From positions 2,717,501 through 2,781,500 of the forward strand of contig NZ_CP027666.1 in assembly GCF_003008535.1 (NCBI RefSeq): a stretch of 64,000 bases of DNA, written 5' to 3'. The notes under the pieces were generated by a model. It did not search any database. It was not told where the DNA came from and was given only the letters and a program-made list of their open reading frames with translations. The stretch is from Ottowia oryzae (GTDB lineage: Bacteria > Pseudomonadota > Gammaproteobacteria > Burkholderiales > Burkholderiaceae_C). This document shows positions 1 through 8,036 of the stretch, in pieces. Position 1 is the stretch's first letter. Every line of letters begins with the position of its first letter. A program made the translations under genes and the position numbers.

Positions 1-2
1 AC

Positions 3-110
3 CTGGTGTTTTGGGACAACCGCTCGGTCGTGCACCTGGCTGCGGGCACGCCCGACCACCTGCGCCGCAAGCTGTACCGCACGACGATCGAGGGCGACCG
101 GCCTTACTGA
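3..110 (+). CDS. TauD/TfdA-family dioxygenase, C-terminal fragment
   Basis: Only the last 35 codons lie in the window; the gene starts before base 1. The visible residues include FWDNRSVVHLAAG and end RRKLYRTTIEGDRPY. This matches the end of TauD/TfdA Fe(II)/2-oxoglutarate dioxygenases, where a His in a WDNR..VVH segment is the distal iron ligand and a late Arg binds 2-oxoglutarate. These enzymes oxidise taurine, alkylsulfonates or related compounds. The ABC importer that follows 77 bp downstream in the same direction fits import plus oxidation of such a substrate. The exact substrate cannot be read from this fragment. Confidence 0.8.
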   Translation: MVFWDNRSVVHLAAGTPDHLRRKLYRTTIEGDRPY

Positions 111-187
111 GCTGCGCGCTCGTTCGGCAACGCACATCCTTAAACCACATTTGCCCGTCGCCTGGACTGACTGAGGAGGAAACCACC

Positions 188-1213
188 ATGCACAAGCCCC
201 GCGTTTTGAAGATCACCCGACGCCTGACACTGATCGCCACCGGCCTGGCGCTGGCCGGCACCACCCTGAGTGCGCAAGCGGAAGGCCGCGTTCGCATTGC
301 ACAGCAGTTCGGCATCGTCTACCTGATGCTGAACGTGGCGCAAGACCAGAAACTCATCGAGAAGCACGCCAAGGCTGCGGGGGTGGACGCTAAGGTGGAG
401 TTTGTCCAGCTGTCTGGCGGCCCCGCCGTCAACGACGCGCTGCTGTCCGGCAACATTGATATTGCAGGCGCCGGGGTTGGGCCTTTGCTGACGCTGTGGG
501 ATCGCACGCGCGGCAAGCAGAACGTGCGTGGCGTGGCTTCGCTGGGTAACTTTCCTTACTACTTGGTCAGCAACAACCCGGCGGTGAAGACGATTGCCGA
601 CTTCACCGAGAAAGACCGCATCGCCCTGCCCGCCGTGGGCGTCTCGGTGCAGTCGCGCGTGCTGCAGCTGGCGTCGGCCAAGCTGTGGGGCGACAAGGAC
701 TTTGCGCGGCTGGACAAGTTCAGCGTGGCACTGCCGCACCCCGACGCGGCAGCGGCCATCATCAAGGGCGGCACCGAGATCACCGCCCACTTCGGCAACC
801 CGCCCTTCCAGGAGCAGGAACTGGCCGGCAACCCCAACGCGCACATCGTGCTCAGCTCTTACGACGTGCTGGGCGGCCCCAGTTCGGCCACCGTGTTGTA
901 CGCCACCGAAAAGTACCGTACCGAGAACCCCAAGACCTACAAGGCCTTCGTCGCCGCGCTGGACGAGGCGGCGCAGTTCATCGCTGCCAACCCCGAGAAG
1001 GCCGCCGACATTTACCTGAAGGTATCCGGCGCCAAGATCGACCGCGACCTGCTGCTCAAGATCATCAAGAACCCGCAGGTGCAGTTCAAGACCGCACCCC
1101 AAAACACCTACCCCCTGGCCGCCTTCATGCACCGCGTGGGCGCCATCAAGAACCAGCCCGCTTCGGCGCGCGACTATTTCTTTGACGACGCGCACAGCGC
1201 AAAGGGCGACTGA
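188..1213 (+). CDS. ABC transporter substrate-binding protein, sulfonate/nitrate (SsuA/NMT1-like) type
   Basis: This is a periplasmic binding protein of 341 aa. It starts at the ATG preceded by the strong ribosome binding site TGAGGAGG, and has a signal peptide of about 30 residues (basic MHKPRVLKITRR, hydrophobic core, cleavage near LSAQA/EG). The mature part has the SsuA/NMT1 plan: a VRIAQQFGIVYLMLNVAQD opening strand and a central LSGGPAVNDALLSGNIDIA segment, as in proteins that bind sulfonates, nitrate or thiamine precursors. Its TGA overlaps the ATG of the ATPase gene (TGATG), so the genes are translationally coupled. The TauD-like neighbour points to a sulfonate such as taurine. The ligand is inferred, not shown. 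Confidence 0.85.
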   Translation: MHKPRVLKITRRLTLIATGLALAGTTLSAQAEGRVRIAQQFGIVYLMLNVAQDQKLIEKHAKAAGVDAKVEFVQLSGGPAVNDALLSGNIDIAGAGVGPLLTLWDRTRGKQNVRGVASLGNFPYYLVSNNPAVKTIADFTEKDRIALPAVGVSVQSRVLQLASAKLWGDKDFARLDKFSVALPHPDAAAAIIKGGTEITAHFGNPPFQEQELAGNPNAHIVLSSYDVLGGPSSATVLYATEKYRTENPKTYKAFVAALDEAAQFIAANPEKAADIYLKVSGAKIDRDLLLKIIKNPQVQFKTAPQNTYPLAAFMHRVGAIKNQPASARDYFFDDAHSAKGD

Positions 1214-2343
1214 TGAGCCACCCCGCCACCTGGACCAGCCGCTGGGGCGCATGGCGCGCCAACGAGGGCGGCCTGACCGACGACCCCATCGGCTGGGCAG
1301 ATGCCAGCAGTTGGGCCCGCATGGCGGCCTACGGTCAGGCGCGCCGGCACGGTGAACCGACGGCGCAACCCGCCGCAGCGCCGCGCATCGGTAGCGCCTA
1401 CCAGCGCAGCCCGGCTGCCACGCGGCGGCCAAGTGGCGCGACCACCCAAGCCACCGGCCAAACGCAGCAAGACGCGCCTCAGCTCCAGGCATCGCACCCA
1501 CGCGCACCGCTGCTGTCGGTGGACCAGGTCAGCCTGGAATACCGCACGCCACGGCATGTAGTGCAGGCCACACAGCGCGTCAGCTTTGAGGTGCATGAGG
1601 CCGAGCGTTACGTGCTGCTGGGCCCGTCGGGCTGCGGCAAATCCACCTTGCTGAAGGCCGCCGCCGGCTTCTTGCAACCGCGCGAAGGCGCCATCCGCCT
1701 GGATGGCCGCGAGGTGGGCGGCCCGGGGCCCGACCGCGTGGTGGTGTTTCAGGAATTCGACCAGTTGCCGCCCTGGAAGACAGTGCTGCAAAACGTCATG
1801 TTCCCCCTGCAGGCCTCGCGCACGCTGCGCGGCGCGGCGGCGCAAGAGCGCGCCCTGCACTACATCGACAAGGTAGGGCTGAGCAAATTCACGCACGCGC
1901 ACCCGCACGAATTGTCTGGCGGCATGAAGCAGCGCGTGGCCATCGCCCGCGCGCTGGCCATGCAGCCGCGCGTGCTGCTGATGGATGAGCCCTTCGCCGC
2001 GCTGGACGCACTGACCCGCCGCCGCATGCAAGAGCTGCTGCTGCAGCTGTGGGACGACGTGCGCTTTACCCTGCTCTTTGTCACCCATTCGATTGAGGAG
2101 GCGCTGGTGGTCGGCAGCCGCATCGCCGTGCTGTCACCCCACCCCGGTCGCCTGCGCGCTGAGCTGAACAGCCACGACTTCGACCTGAGCAGCGCGGGCA
2201 GCCCCGCTTTCCAGGCCACGGCGCAGCGCATCCACCACCTGCTGTTCGAACACGAACACGATCAAGCGGAAACCCCTGCCCCTGATCGCGATGCGCGGCC
2301 GCAGAGCACCGCCCGCACCAGCGCGCTGGAGGCCGCAGCATGA
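1213..2343 (+). CDS. ABC transporter ATP-binding protein with long N-terminal extension
   Basis: This ATPase subunit (376 aa) powers the importer. Walker A GPSGCGKST, a Q-loop (VVFQEFDQLPPW), signature LSGGMKQRVAIARAL, Walker B LLMDEPFAALD and the H-loop (FVTHSIEEAL) are all present. The catalytic domain begins only near residue 98 (LLSVDQVSLEY). The first ~97 residues are Ala/Pro/Gln/Arg-rich with low complexity (GWADASSWARMAAYGQARRH, then PAATRRPSGATTQATGQTQQ), which is unusual because SsuB/TauB proteins are normally about 250 aa. The start is fixed by the overlap with the upstream TGA. Its own stop overlaps the permease ATG (ATGA). Confidence 0.9.
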   Translation: MSHPATWTSRWGAWRANEGGLTDDPIGWADASSWARMAAYGQARRHGEPTAQPAAAPRIGSAYQRSPAATRRPSGATTQATGQTQQDAPQLQASHPRAPLLSVDQVSLEYRTPRHVVQATQRVSFEVHEAERYVLLGPSGCGKSTLLKAAAGFLQPREGAIRLDGREVGGPGPDRVVVFQEFDQLPPWKTVLQNVMFPLQASRTLRGAAAQERALHYIDKVGLSKFTHAHPHELSGGMKQRVAIARALAMQPRVLLMDEPFAALDALTRRRMQELLLQLWDDVRFTLLFVTHSIEEALVVGSRIAVLSPHPGRLRAELNSHDFDLSSAGSPAFQATAQRIHHLLFEHEHDQAETPAPDRDARPQSTARTSALEAAA

Positions 2344-3290
2344 GCGGCACCCTGATCCACCTGGGCGCCCTACCGAGCCGCAGCGAAGGCAGCGCGGCCC
2401 CCGAATCGCGTGCCACCGCCAGCACCGCACCCTCCCCCGCCGTGCGGCCGGAACGCGATCTGCCACTGGAGCCCGTGGCCGCCGCTGCGCAGCTGCGCCG
2501 CCTGCCCGCGGGCGCGCGGATTTGGTCGCACGGCTGGGTGCGCAAAGGGCTCATCCTGGTTGCACTGGCGCTGGCGTGGCAGCTTGCCGCGCTGTGGCAA
2601 GACAACGACTTGCTGCTGCCAACCTTCACCGCCTCGGCCCAGGCGCTGGTGCAAGGCCTGGCCAGCGGCGAGTTGCTCGGCAAGGCGGCCATCTCGCTGG
2701 GCATCCTGCTACAGGGCTACGTGCTGGGGGTATTGCTGGCGCTGGGCCTCACCACGCTGGCCGTGTCCACGCAGCTGGGGCGCGACTTGCTCAGCACACT
2801 GACGTCCATGTTCAACCCGCTGCCTGCCATCGCGCTGCTGCCCCTGGCGCTGCTGTGGTTCGGCCTGGGGCGCGGCAGCCTGGTGTTCGTGCTGATTCAC
2901 TCGGTGCTGTGGCCACTGGCGCTGAACACCTACGCAGGCTTTCAGGCGGTGCCAGAGACGCTGCGCATGGCCGGGCGCAACTACGGTTTGCGCGGCGCGC
3001 GCTATGTGGTGCAGATCCTGGTGCCCGCCGCGCTGCCATCCATCCTCTCAGGTCTCAAGATCGCGTGGGCCTTCGCCTGGCGCACGTTGATCGCTGCTGA
3101 GCTGGTCTTCGGCGCCTCGTCCGGCCAGGGCGGGCTGGGCTGGTACATCTTCCAGAACCGCAATGAGCTGCACACCGACAACGTATTTGCCGGCCTGGCG
3201 CTGGTGGTGCTGATTGGCCTGGCGGTCGAGACGCTGGTGTTCGCCACGCTGGAGCGACTCACCGTGCGGCGCTGGGGGCAGCAGCGGTAA
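2340..3290 (+). CDS. ABC transporter permease (SsuC/TauC-like)
   Basis: This inner-membrane permease has 316 aa. After ~65 Pro/Ala-rich residues come about six hydrophobic segments (ILVALALAWQLAALW, LGILLQGYVLGVLLALGLTT, IALLPLALLWFGLG, LVFVLIHSVLWPLALN and others). The EAA-like coupling loop is recognisable around RMAGRNYGLRGARYVVQILV followed by PAALPSILSGLKIAWAFAWR, the arrangement seen in BPD_transp_1 permeases of the nitrate/sulfonate/taurine family. It starts by ATGA overlap with the ATPase gene and ends the operon. The N-terminal extension echoes the one on the ATPase. Confidence 0.88.
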   Translation: MSGTLIHLGALPSRSEGSAAPESRATASTAPSPAVRPERDLPLEPVAAAAQLRRLPAGARIWSHGWVRKGLILVALALAWQLAALWQDNDLLLPTFTASAQALVQGLASGELLGKAAISLGILLQGYVLGVLLALGLTTLAVSTQLGRDLLSTLTSMFNPLPAIALLPLALLWFGLGRGSLVFVLIHSVLWPLALNTYAGFQAVPETLRMAGRNYGLRGARYVVQILVPAALPSILSGLKIAWAFAWRTLIAAELVFGASSGQGGLGWYIFQNRNELHTDNVFAGLALVVLIGLAVETLVFATLERLTVRRWGQQR

Positions 3291-3368
3291 CAACGGCGGT
3301 AGGAACGGCGGTTTGCGCCGAAGCACAGCACCCGATTCGCTTCTGTCGTGCGTTATTGGCCTGCGGTT

Positions 3369-3424
3369 AAAAATGCCGCCAGCGCCCTGCCCATCAGCGC
3401 CGGCAGCTATCATTTACATAGCTT
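3369..3424 (-). repeat. Comamonad-type inverted repeat, copy 1
   Basis: On the minus strand this reads GATAGCTGCCGGCGC, a spacer, then GGGCGCTGGCGGC and an AT-rich end. It matches the family seen ~19 times in the window. It lies between the permease gene and the terminator of the next minus-strand gene. Confidence 0.75.
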
Positions 3425-3449
3425 TAGGTACCTTGGCACCTGGCCAAAC

Positions 3450-3482
3450 AAAAAAGCCCCTGAAAGGCGATTCAGGGGCTTT
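3450..3482 (-). terminator. Rho-independent terminator of the IPTL-CTERM gene
   Basis: The arms AAAGCCCCTGAA and TTCAGGGGCTTT form a 12-bp stem around a 6-nt loop. On the minus strand the stem is followed by a T-run (TTTTTTG), so it terminates the minus-strand gene ending at 3500. It could also stop weak read-through from the plus-strand permease. Confidence 0.9.
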
Positions 3483-3499
3483 GACTTTCATTGAGCCAC

Positions 3500-4291
3500 T
3501 CAGCTGGCGTACCGCCGCCGGCTGCGCCAGGCCGCCAGCAAGCCGATGGCTGCGCCCAGGCCGGTCAGAGCCCACCACGAATTGGCGGGCACGAGTGCGG
3601 GCGGTTGGTAATTGACGCAATTGGCCGATATCTGCAAAGCCATGTTCAGGCCGTAGTTCCAGCCCGCGTTCCTCACGTGAAACGAAATATAGTTGCTGCC
3701 CACATTCAAAGTGGGGGCTGCAGGCGTAATGGCCGAAACCAAGAAATCCCGATTAACGGGCGAGCTGAAACCTGAAGCCAATGGCGGGGTGACATTCAAA
3801 TTGGCGGCACTGTATGGCGTACCGCCGTTGAAAGAAATGTAATCCAGGGCATCGTCCACCAACGCGGTGTAGGTGACGCGAACGCTGCTCAGGTCGATGG
3901 TGCTGTCCGCACTAAACCCCGCTGCAAATTCGATGTTGCTGTTGCTAGGCCCTGTAAATGTTCGCCCGCCAATCCAGCCGGACGTGGGCAGTGCCACCCA
4001 CGGTGGTTGCGCAGGCGGCGGATTGAGTTGAGGCAACCCGCGTGCATAGGCTGGCCCCCAGCCCCAACCATTTTCGTTCACCTGCCACTAGTTGTCGGAA
4101 TTACCCACCGCCAATTCAGCCGACCTATCCGGCAAATAACCCGTGTTGAGATTGACCTGCGTGGTGGCCATGGTGGTGGACGAACCGCATGTCAGCCGCG
4201 GCGCCGCGTTGAATGACTGCGCACTCGCGCCCCCGGCGGCAGCGAGTAAAGCCGCTGCAACCCAAAGAATTCTTTTCCCGCTTTTCATCAT
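3500..4291 (-). pseudogene. IPTL-CTERM sorted extracellular protein, interrupted by an in-frame amber codon
   Basis: Two open segments lie in the same frame, separated only by a TAG at 4088-4090. The 5' segment starts at 4291 (MMKSGKR) and encodes a signal peptide (ILWVAAALLAAAGGASAQ) and ~45 mature residues ending VGNSDN. After the stop the frame continues WQVNENGWGWGP and stays open to 3500. It ends with a C-terminal sorting signal: VPANSWWALTGLG, a hydrophobic stretch, then RSRRR, the IPTL-CTERM pattern (short P-x-[LS] motif, transmembrane segment, basic tail). The intact protein would be ~263 aa and surface-associated. Its function is unknown. The break could be a real nonsense mutation or a base error. 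No clear ribosome binding site was seen. Confidence 0.75.
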
Positions 4292-4678
4292 CAGATTAAT
4301 TTTTTTGGTTAAAAGATAAAAACCAAGCTGCAAAACGAATGCAGTCCAACGGCTTCAGGCCAAACAGTCCCGCGTGAGACAGGTTTAAGCGCCGAGGCTT
4401 GAGTGCCAACACTTCGGCGATTGAGCAAAAAGGCCAGTTCGGAAGACGAATCGGCCCTGGCCCGCGCTGCTTTCTGCGACCGCATCCAGAATCCTTAACA
4501 CCAAAATGTGCCTGAATGTCATTTTGGCATCATAAGGTGCCGGCCATCCGGCGGGCTGGCCCGGCGCGCGGGCACGGCGCAGTTCTGCCTGTGCTTCTAT
4601 TCGGCCATAGCCAGGCCGGCGCGCTTGACCGACCCGCTTCGCGCGGTGCGGGGGGAGGCGATTGGGCAGCAGCCCAGC
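4292..4678. other. Intergenic region without a recognisable gene
   Basis: This stretch between the interrupted surface-protein gene and the end of rlmD holds no supported coding region. An AT-rich block (4292-4325) immediately precedes the surface-protein start and may carry its promoter. Nothing else stands out apart from GC-rich sequence just downstream of the rlmD stop. Confidence 0.5.
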
Positions 4679-6205
4679 TCAGTCGCCCACGCGCTCAAAC
4701 ACCGCCATGCTTTCCACGTGGGCGGTGTGCGGGAACATGTTGACCGCGCCCGCCGCCGTGCAGCGGTAGCCCGCCTGGTGCACCAGCAAGCCCGCGTCGC
4801 GCGCCAGCGTGGCGGGGTTGCAGCTGACGTAGACGATGCGCTGGGGCGGCTGCCAGGCTTCGGCGCCGGGCGGCAGTGGCTCGGCGTCTTCGGCGCCAAT
4901 GCGTGCCTGATGGATGGCGGCCAGTGCCTTGACGAGGGCGAAGGCACCTTCGCGTGGCGGGTCGACCAGCCAACGGTCCGCTGTGCCGTCGGCCACCAGT
5001 TGCGCGGCGGTCATGTCGAACAGGTTGCGCGCTACAAAGTCGGTAGCTGCCAGCGCTTGTCCAGCGGGCGCTGAAGCCTGATTTCGCTCAAAGTTCTGGC
5101 GTGCGCGGGCGACCAGCGCATCGCTGCCTTCCACGCCCAGCACCTGGCCGGCCTGGGTGGCGATGGGCAGGGTGAAGTTGCCGAGGCCACAGAACCAGTC
5201 GATCACGCGCTCGTGCTTTTGCGCCTGCAGCAGGCGCAGCGCGCGGGTGACCAGCACGCGGTTGATGTGCGGGTTGACCTGGGTGAAATCGGTCGGCTTG
5301 AAGGGCATGGTGATGCCGAATTCGGGCAGCGCGTAGGCCAGCTGCGCCCCGCCCTCGTCCAGCAGCCGCACCGTGTCCGGCCCCTTGGGCTGCAGCCACC
5401 ATTGCACGCCGTGCGCGGCGCCAAAGTCGCGCAGCTTTTGCTGGTCGGCGTCGGACAGCGGCTCAAGATGCCGCAGCACCAGCGCGGTGACTTCGTCGCC
5501 GGCGGCCAGCTCGATTTGCGGGCAGGTTTCGCGCGCCTGCAGGCTTTCGATCAGCGCGCGCAGCGGCATCAAAAGCGCGCTGACCTTGGGCTGCAGCACG
5601 TCGCAGGTGCGCATGTCGGCCACGTAGCGGCTTTTGCGCTCGTGAAAGCCGATCAGCACCTCACCGCGCTTGACGACGTAGCGCACCGACAGGCGCGCGC
5701 GGTAGCGGTAGCCCCACGTGGGGCCCTGGATGGGGCGCAGCATCAGCTCGGGCTTGACCTTGCCCAGGTGCCACAGGTTGTCTTCCAGCACGCGCTGCTT
5801 GACGGCGACCTGCGCGCTGGCCTCCAGATGCTGCATCTTGCAGCCGCCACACGCGCCTTGGTGCAGCCCGAAATGCGGGCAGCGGGGCTGCACGCGCAGG
5901 CTGGATTCGCGGTGCAGCACGGTCAGCGTGGCCGCTTCCCACTGGTTCTTGCGCTTGGTGACCTGGGCGCTGACCCATTCGCCGGGCAGCGCGCCGTCGA
6001 TGAAGACCACCTTGCCGTCCGCGCGGCGGGCGATGCCCTGGGCGTCCAGGTCGATCGAGTCGATGCGCAGCGCGTCTTCGGGCAGGCCTGCGGGCCGGGG
6101 GTAGGCGGCGGCCTGGGGCAGTACGCTGGCCTCGACCTCGGCCGGGTTGGCGTCGTCAGCCGGGCTTGGCGGTGGCGCTTCGTCGTGGGGTGTTTTATCG
6201 GTCAA
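4679..6205 (-). CDS. rlmD: 23S rRNA (uracil-5-)-methyltransferase RlmD
   Basis: RlmD (RumA) methylates C5 of U1939 in 23S rRNA using S-adenosylmethionine. The 508-aa protein has an N-terminal Pro/Ala tail and a TRAM-like RNA-binding domain (about residues 45-105). An iron-sulfur cysteine cluster follows (CPHFGLHQGACGGCKMQ), then the methyltransferase fold with WFCGLGNFTLP and VLGVEGSDALV. The family signature (W)LVDPPREGA and the nucleophile-bearing VSCNPATLARD come near the end. The only early start is TTG at 6205 with AGAGG five bases upstream. Both lie inside a copy of the intergenic repeat. The next gene upstream is nlpD; rpoS, often found between them, is absent. Confidence 0.93.
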   Translation of the reverse strand: MTDKTPHDEAPPPSPADDANPAEVEASVLPQAAAYPRPAGLPEDALRIDSIDLDAQGIARRADGKVVFIDGALPGEWVSAQVTKRKNQWEAATLTVLHRESSLRVQPRCPHFGLHQGACGGCKMQHLEASAQVAVKQRVLEDNLWHLGKVKPELMLRPIQGPTWGYRYRARLSVRYVVKRGEVLIGFHERKSRYVADMRTCDVLQPKVSALLMPLRALIESLQARETCPQIELAAGDEVTALVLRHLEPLSDADQQKLRDFGAAHGVQWWLQPKGPDTVRLLDEGGAQLAYALPEFGITMPFKPTDFTQVNPHINRVLVTRALRLLQAQKHERVIDWFCGLGNFTLPIATQAGQVLGVEGSDALVARARQNFERNQASAPAGQALAATDFVARNLFDMTAAQLVADGTADRWLVDPPREGAFALVKALAAIHQARIGAEDAEPLPPGAEAWQPPQRIVYVSCNPATLARDAGLLVHQAGYRCTAAGAVNMFPHTAHVESMAVFERVGD

Positions 6206-6258
6206 ATCGGCCTCTGGCGCTCTGTCTGCCTGCGCAGGCAGCTATCAAATTCATAGTT
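6202..6258 (-). repeat. Comamonad-type inverted repeat, copy 2 (overlaps rlmD start)
   Basis: The minus strand reads TTTGATAGCTGCCTGCGC, then GAGCGCCAGAGGCCGATTTG. The last bases of this copy form the ribosome binding site (AGAGG) and the TTG start codon of rlmD. Confidence 0.8.
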
Positions 6259-6284
6259 TTGAGGAAGCTCGCACCGCCCAATGA

Positions 6285-6310
6285 CAACGGGCGCTGCTGA
6301 CAGCGCCCGT
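6285..6310. terminator. Hairpin after nlpD, weak terminator candidate
   Basis: GGGCGCTG and CAGCGCCC form an 8-bp stem with a 4-nt loop, just beyond the nlpD stop. Read on the minus strand, the following bases (GTTGTCATTG) are only modestly T-rich, so termination strength is doubtful. Confidence 0.45.
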
Positions 6311-6341
6311 CGGGGTGTTGGCGGCGGCGCGGGCCTGCCGC

Positions 6342-7196
6342 TCAGCGCGCGGGCAGGTAGCGCGCCGGGTCCACCGGCTTGCCAGAGCGGCGGATCTCGA
6401 AATGCAGCTTGACGCGGTCGGCGTCGGTCGAGCCCATTTCAGCGATCTTCTGGCCCTTCTTCACGCTTTGGTCTTCCTTGACCAGCAGCGTCTGGTTGTG
6501 CGCGTAGGCCGTGAGGAAGGTGTTGTTGTGCTTGAGGATGATCAGGTTGCCGTAGCCGCGCAGGCCCGCGCCGGCGTAGACCACCTTGCCATCGGCCGCG
6601 GCCACCACCGGGTCACCAGCCTTGCCGCCGATGCCCAGGCCCTTGTTCTTGGCCTCATCAAACCCGGCGATCAGCGGGCCGCTGGCCGGCCAGATGAAGT
6701 CCACGTCGTCCGCGCCCGCCGAAGGTGCTGCGGGGGTGGAAGGCGTGCTGGGCGGCACGCCCGGCGTGGTTTGCGTGGCCACGGGCACCGCAGGCTTGCT
6801 GGGCGCTGAGCTGGCCGAGCCCGCCGGCGCGCGCGTTTCGGTGACGGGGGCGCTGGCCACCGCGGTGCCCGTAGGGGGCACCACGCGCAGCACCTGGCCG
6901 ACTTCGATCTGGTTGGGGTTGTCCAGATTGTTCCAGCGCACCACGTCACGCCAAGGCTGGTGCACCTCATTGGCGATCTTCATGATGGTGTCGCCCTGGC
7001 GCACCGTGTAATAGCCCGGCTTGCCCGTGTTTTCATAGCCGGGCAACGTGGCCGGGTCGACCCGGGGCGCGCTGCTGCTGCCCGCCGTGCGGTCTTCCAC
7101 CGGGGCGCGGGTGGTGGATGTCATCGAGCACCCGGTCACCAACGCAGCCAGGGCCAATGTGAGGGAAATCCAAGTCTTGCGACCGGAGAACTGCAT
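6342..7196 (-). CDS. nlpD: NlpD-type lipoprotein: LysM and degenerate M23 peptidase, amidase activator
   Basis: This outer-membrane lipoprotein of 284 aa carries the lipobox LVTGC (Cys23). A LysM peptidoglycan-binding domain follows (YYTVRQGDTIMKIANEV to QVLRVVPP, about residues 61-108). A Pro/Ala/Thr linker leads to a C-terminal M23/LytM domain (from GLGIGGKAGDPVVAAADGKV to the end). The zinc-binding histidines of active M23 enzymes are not all present; only YAHN and LHFEIR remain. This is the NlpD/EnvC pattern: these proteins activate cell-wall amidases (AmiC) during division rather than cut themselves. It is the third gene of surE-pcm-nlpD, separated from pcm by 24 bp. Confidence 0.9.
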   Translation of the reverse strand: MQFSGRKTWISLTLALAALVTGCSMTSTTRAPVEDRTAGSSSAPRVDPATLPGYENTGKPGYYTVRQGDTIMKIANEVHQPWRDVVRWNNLDNPNQIEVGQVLRVVPPTGTAVASAPVTETRAPAGSASSAPSKPAVPVATQTTPGVPPSTPSTPAAPSAGADDVDFIWPASGPLIAGFDEAKNKGLGIGGKAGDPVVAAADGKVVYAGAGLRGYGNLIILKHNNTFLTAYAHNQTLLVKEDQSVKKGQKIAEMGSTDADRVKLHFEIRRSGKPVDPARYLPAR

Positions 7197-7220
7197 AGCA
7201 ATACCTTCTCGTGAATGCCG

Positions 7221-8036
7221 TCAGGCAACTCCTGATTTTAAGGGCACGAAATTGACCGCCTCCAAAACCGTCTGCCGAATCCCCTGGCGGGATTTGTCAA
7301 TGACGATCAGCGCCTGCTGCCCGGGCGCCGCGGCCACCGGCGCGACGATGCGCCCGCCGTAGGCCAGCTGGTCGATCCAGGCGTCAGGCACGGCTTCGCC
7401 GCCGGCCGCCGCGACGATGCCCGCATAGGGTGCGCCCTTGGCAAAACCGGCCATCCCGTCGCCCAGAATCAGGTGCACGTTAGCGATGCGCATCGGGCGC
7501 AGGTTGGCACGGGCTTTCTCGTGCAGGTCGCGCAGGCGTTCAATGCTGTACACCTCTTCGCAGATCTGCCCCATCACCACCGCCTGGTAGCCGCAGCCGG
7601 TGCCGATGTCCAGCACGCGGCCCAGCTTGCCGTTGTCGCCTCGCAGGCCGCCCTGCATCAGCAGCTCCAGCATGCGCGCCACCACGCTGGGTTTTGAAAT
7701 CGTCTGGCCCAGGCCAATGGGCAGCGCCGTGTCTTCGTAGGCCTGCGGCACCAGTGCGCCGTCAACAAAGTGGTGCCGATCCACCGTGCCCATGGCGCGC
7801 AGCACCAGCGGGTCGCTGATGCCCTCGGCCATCAGCTGCTGCACCATGCGCGCGCGGGCCGGAATGCTGTCGCGCACCGTGGATGCGGCCGCTGGCACCA
7901 CGGGCAGGCCGTCGCCAGTCACCGCAGCGCGCACCGGCGCGGGCCGAGGTGCAGCGGCGCGTGCGGGCGGCGTGGTCCCGCCACGGCCCAGGTCGATGCG
8001 GGCCGGAAAGCCCGGTCGTTGCGGCGGCGTGGCCAT
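7221..8036 (-). CDS. pcm: Protein-L-isoaspartate O-methyltransferase
   Basis: PCMT uses S-adenosylmethionine to methylate isoaspartyl residues in aged proteins. The 271-aa product starts at 8036, where its ATG overlaps the surE TGA (TGATG). The ~50 N-terminal residues are Pro/Ala/Arg-rich and longer than in the ~210-aa E. coli protein. The catalytic core runs from VRDSIPARARMVQQL. It includes DTALPIGLGQTISKPSVVA, the SAM motif RVLDIGTGCGYQAVVMGQ and the post-motif region DGMAGFAKGAPYAGIVAAA. The order surE-pcm-nlpD is widely conserved in beta- and gammaproteobacteria. Confidence 0.93.
   Translation of the reverse strand: MATPPQRPGFPARIDLGRGGTTPPARAAAPRPAPVRAAVTGDGLPVVPAAASTVRDSIPARARMVQQLMAEGISDPLVLRAMGTVDRHHFVDGALVPQAYEDTALPIGLGQTISKPSVVARMLELLMQGGLRGDNGKLGRVLDIGTGCGYQAVVMGQICEEVYSIERLRDLHEKARANLRPMRIANVHLILGDGMAGFAKGAPYAGIVAAAGGEAVPDAWIDQLAYGGRIVAPVAAAPGQQALIVIDKSRQGIRQTVLEAVNFVPLKSGVA

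Noticed and set aside
140..1507. Minus-strand open frame opposite the ABC transporter genes
   Set aside because: It overlaps the whole substrate-binding protein gene and the start of the ATPase gene, both well supported with ribosome binding site and overlaps.
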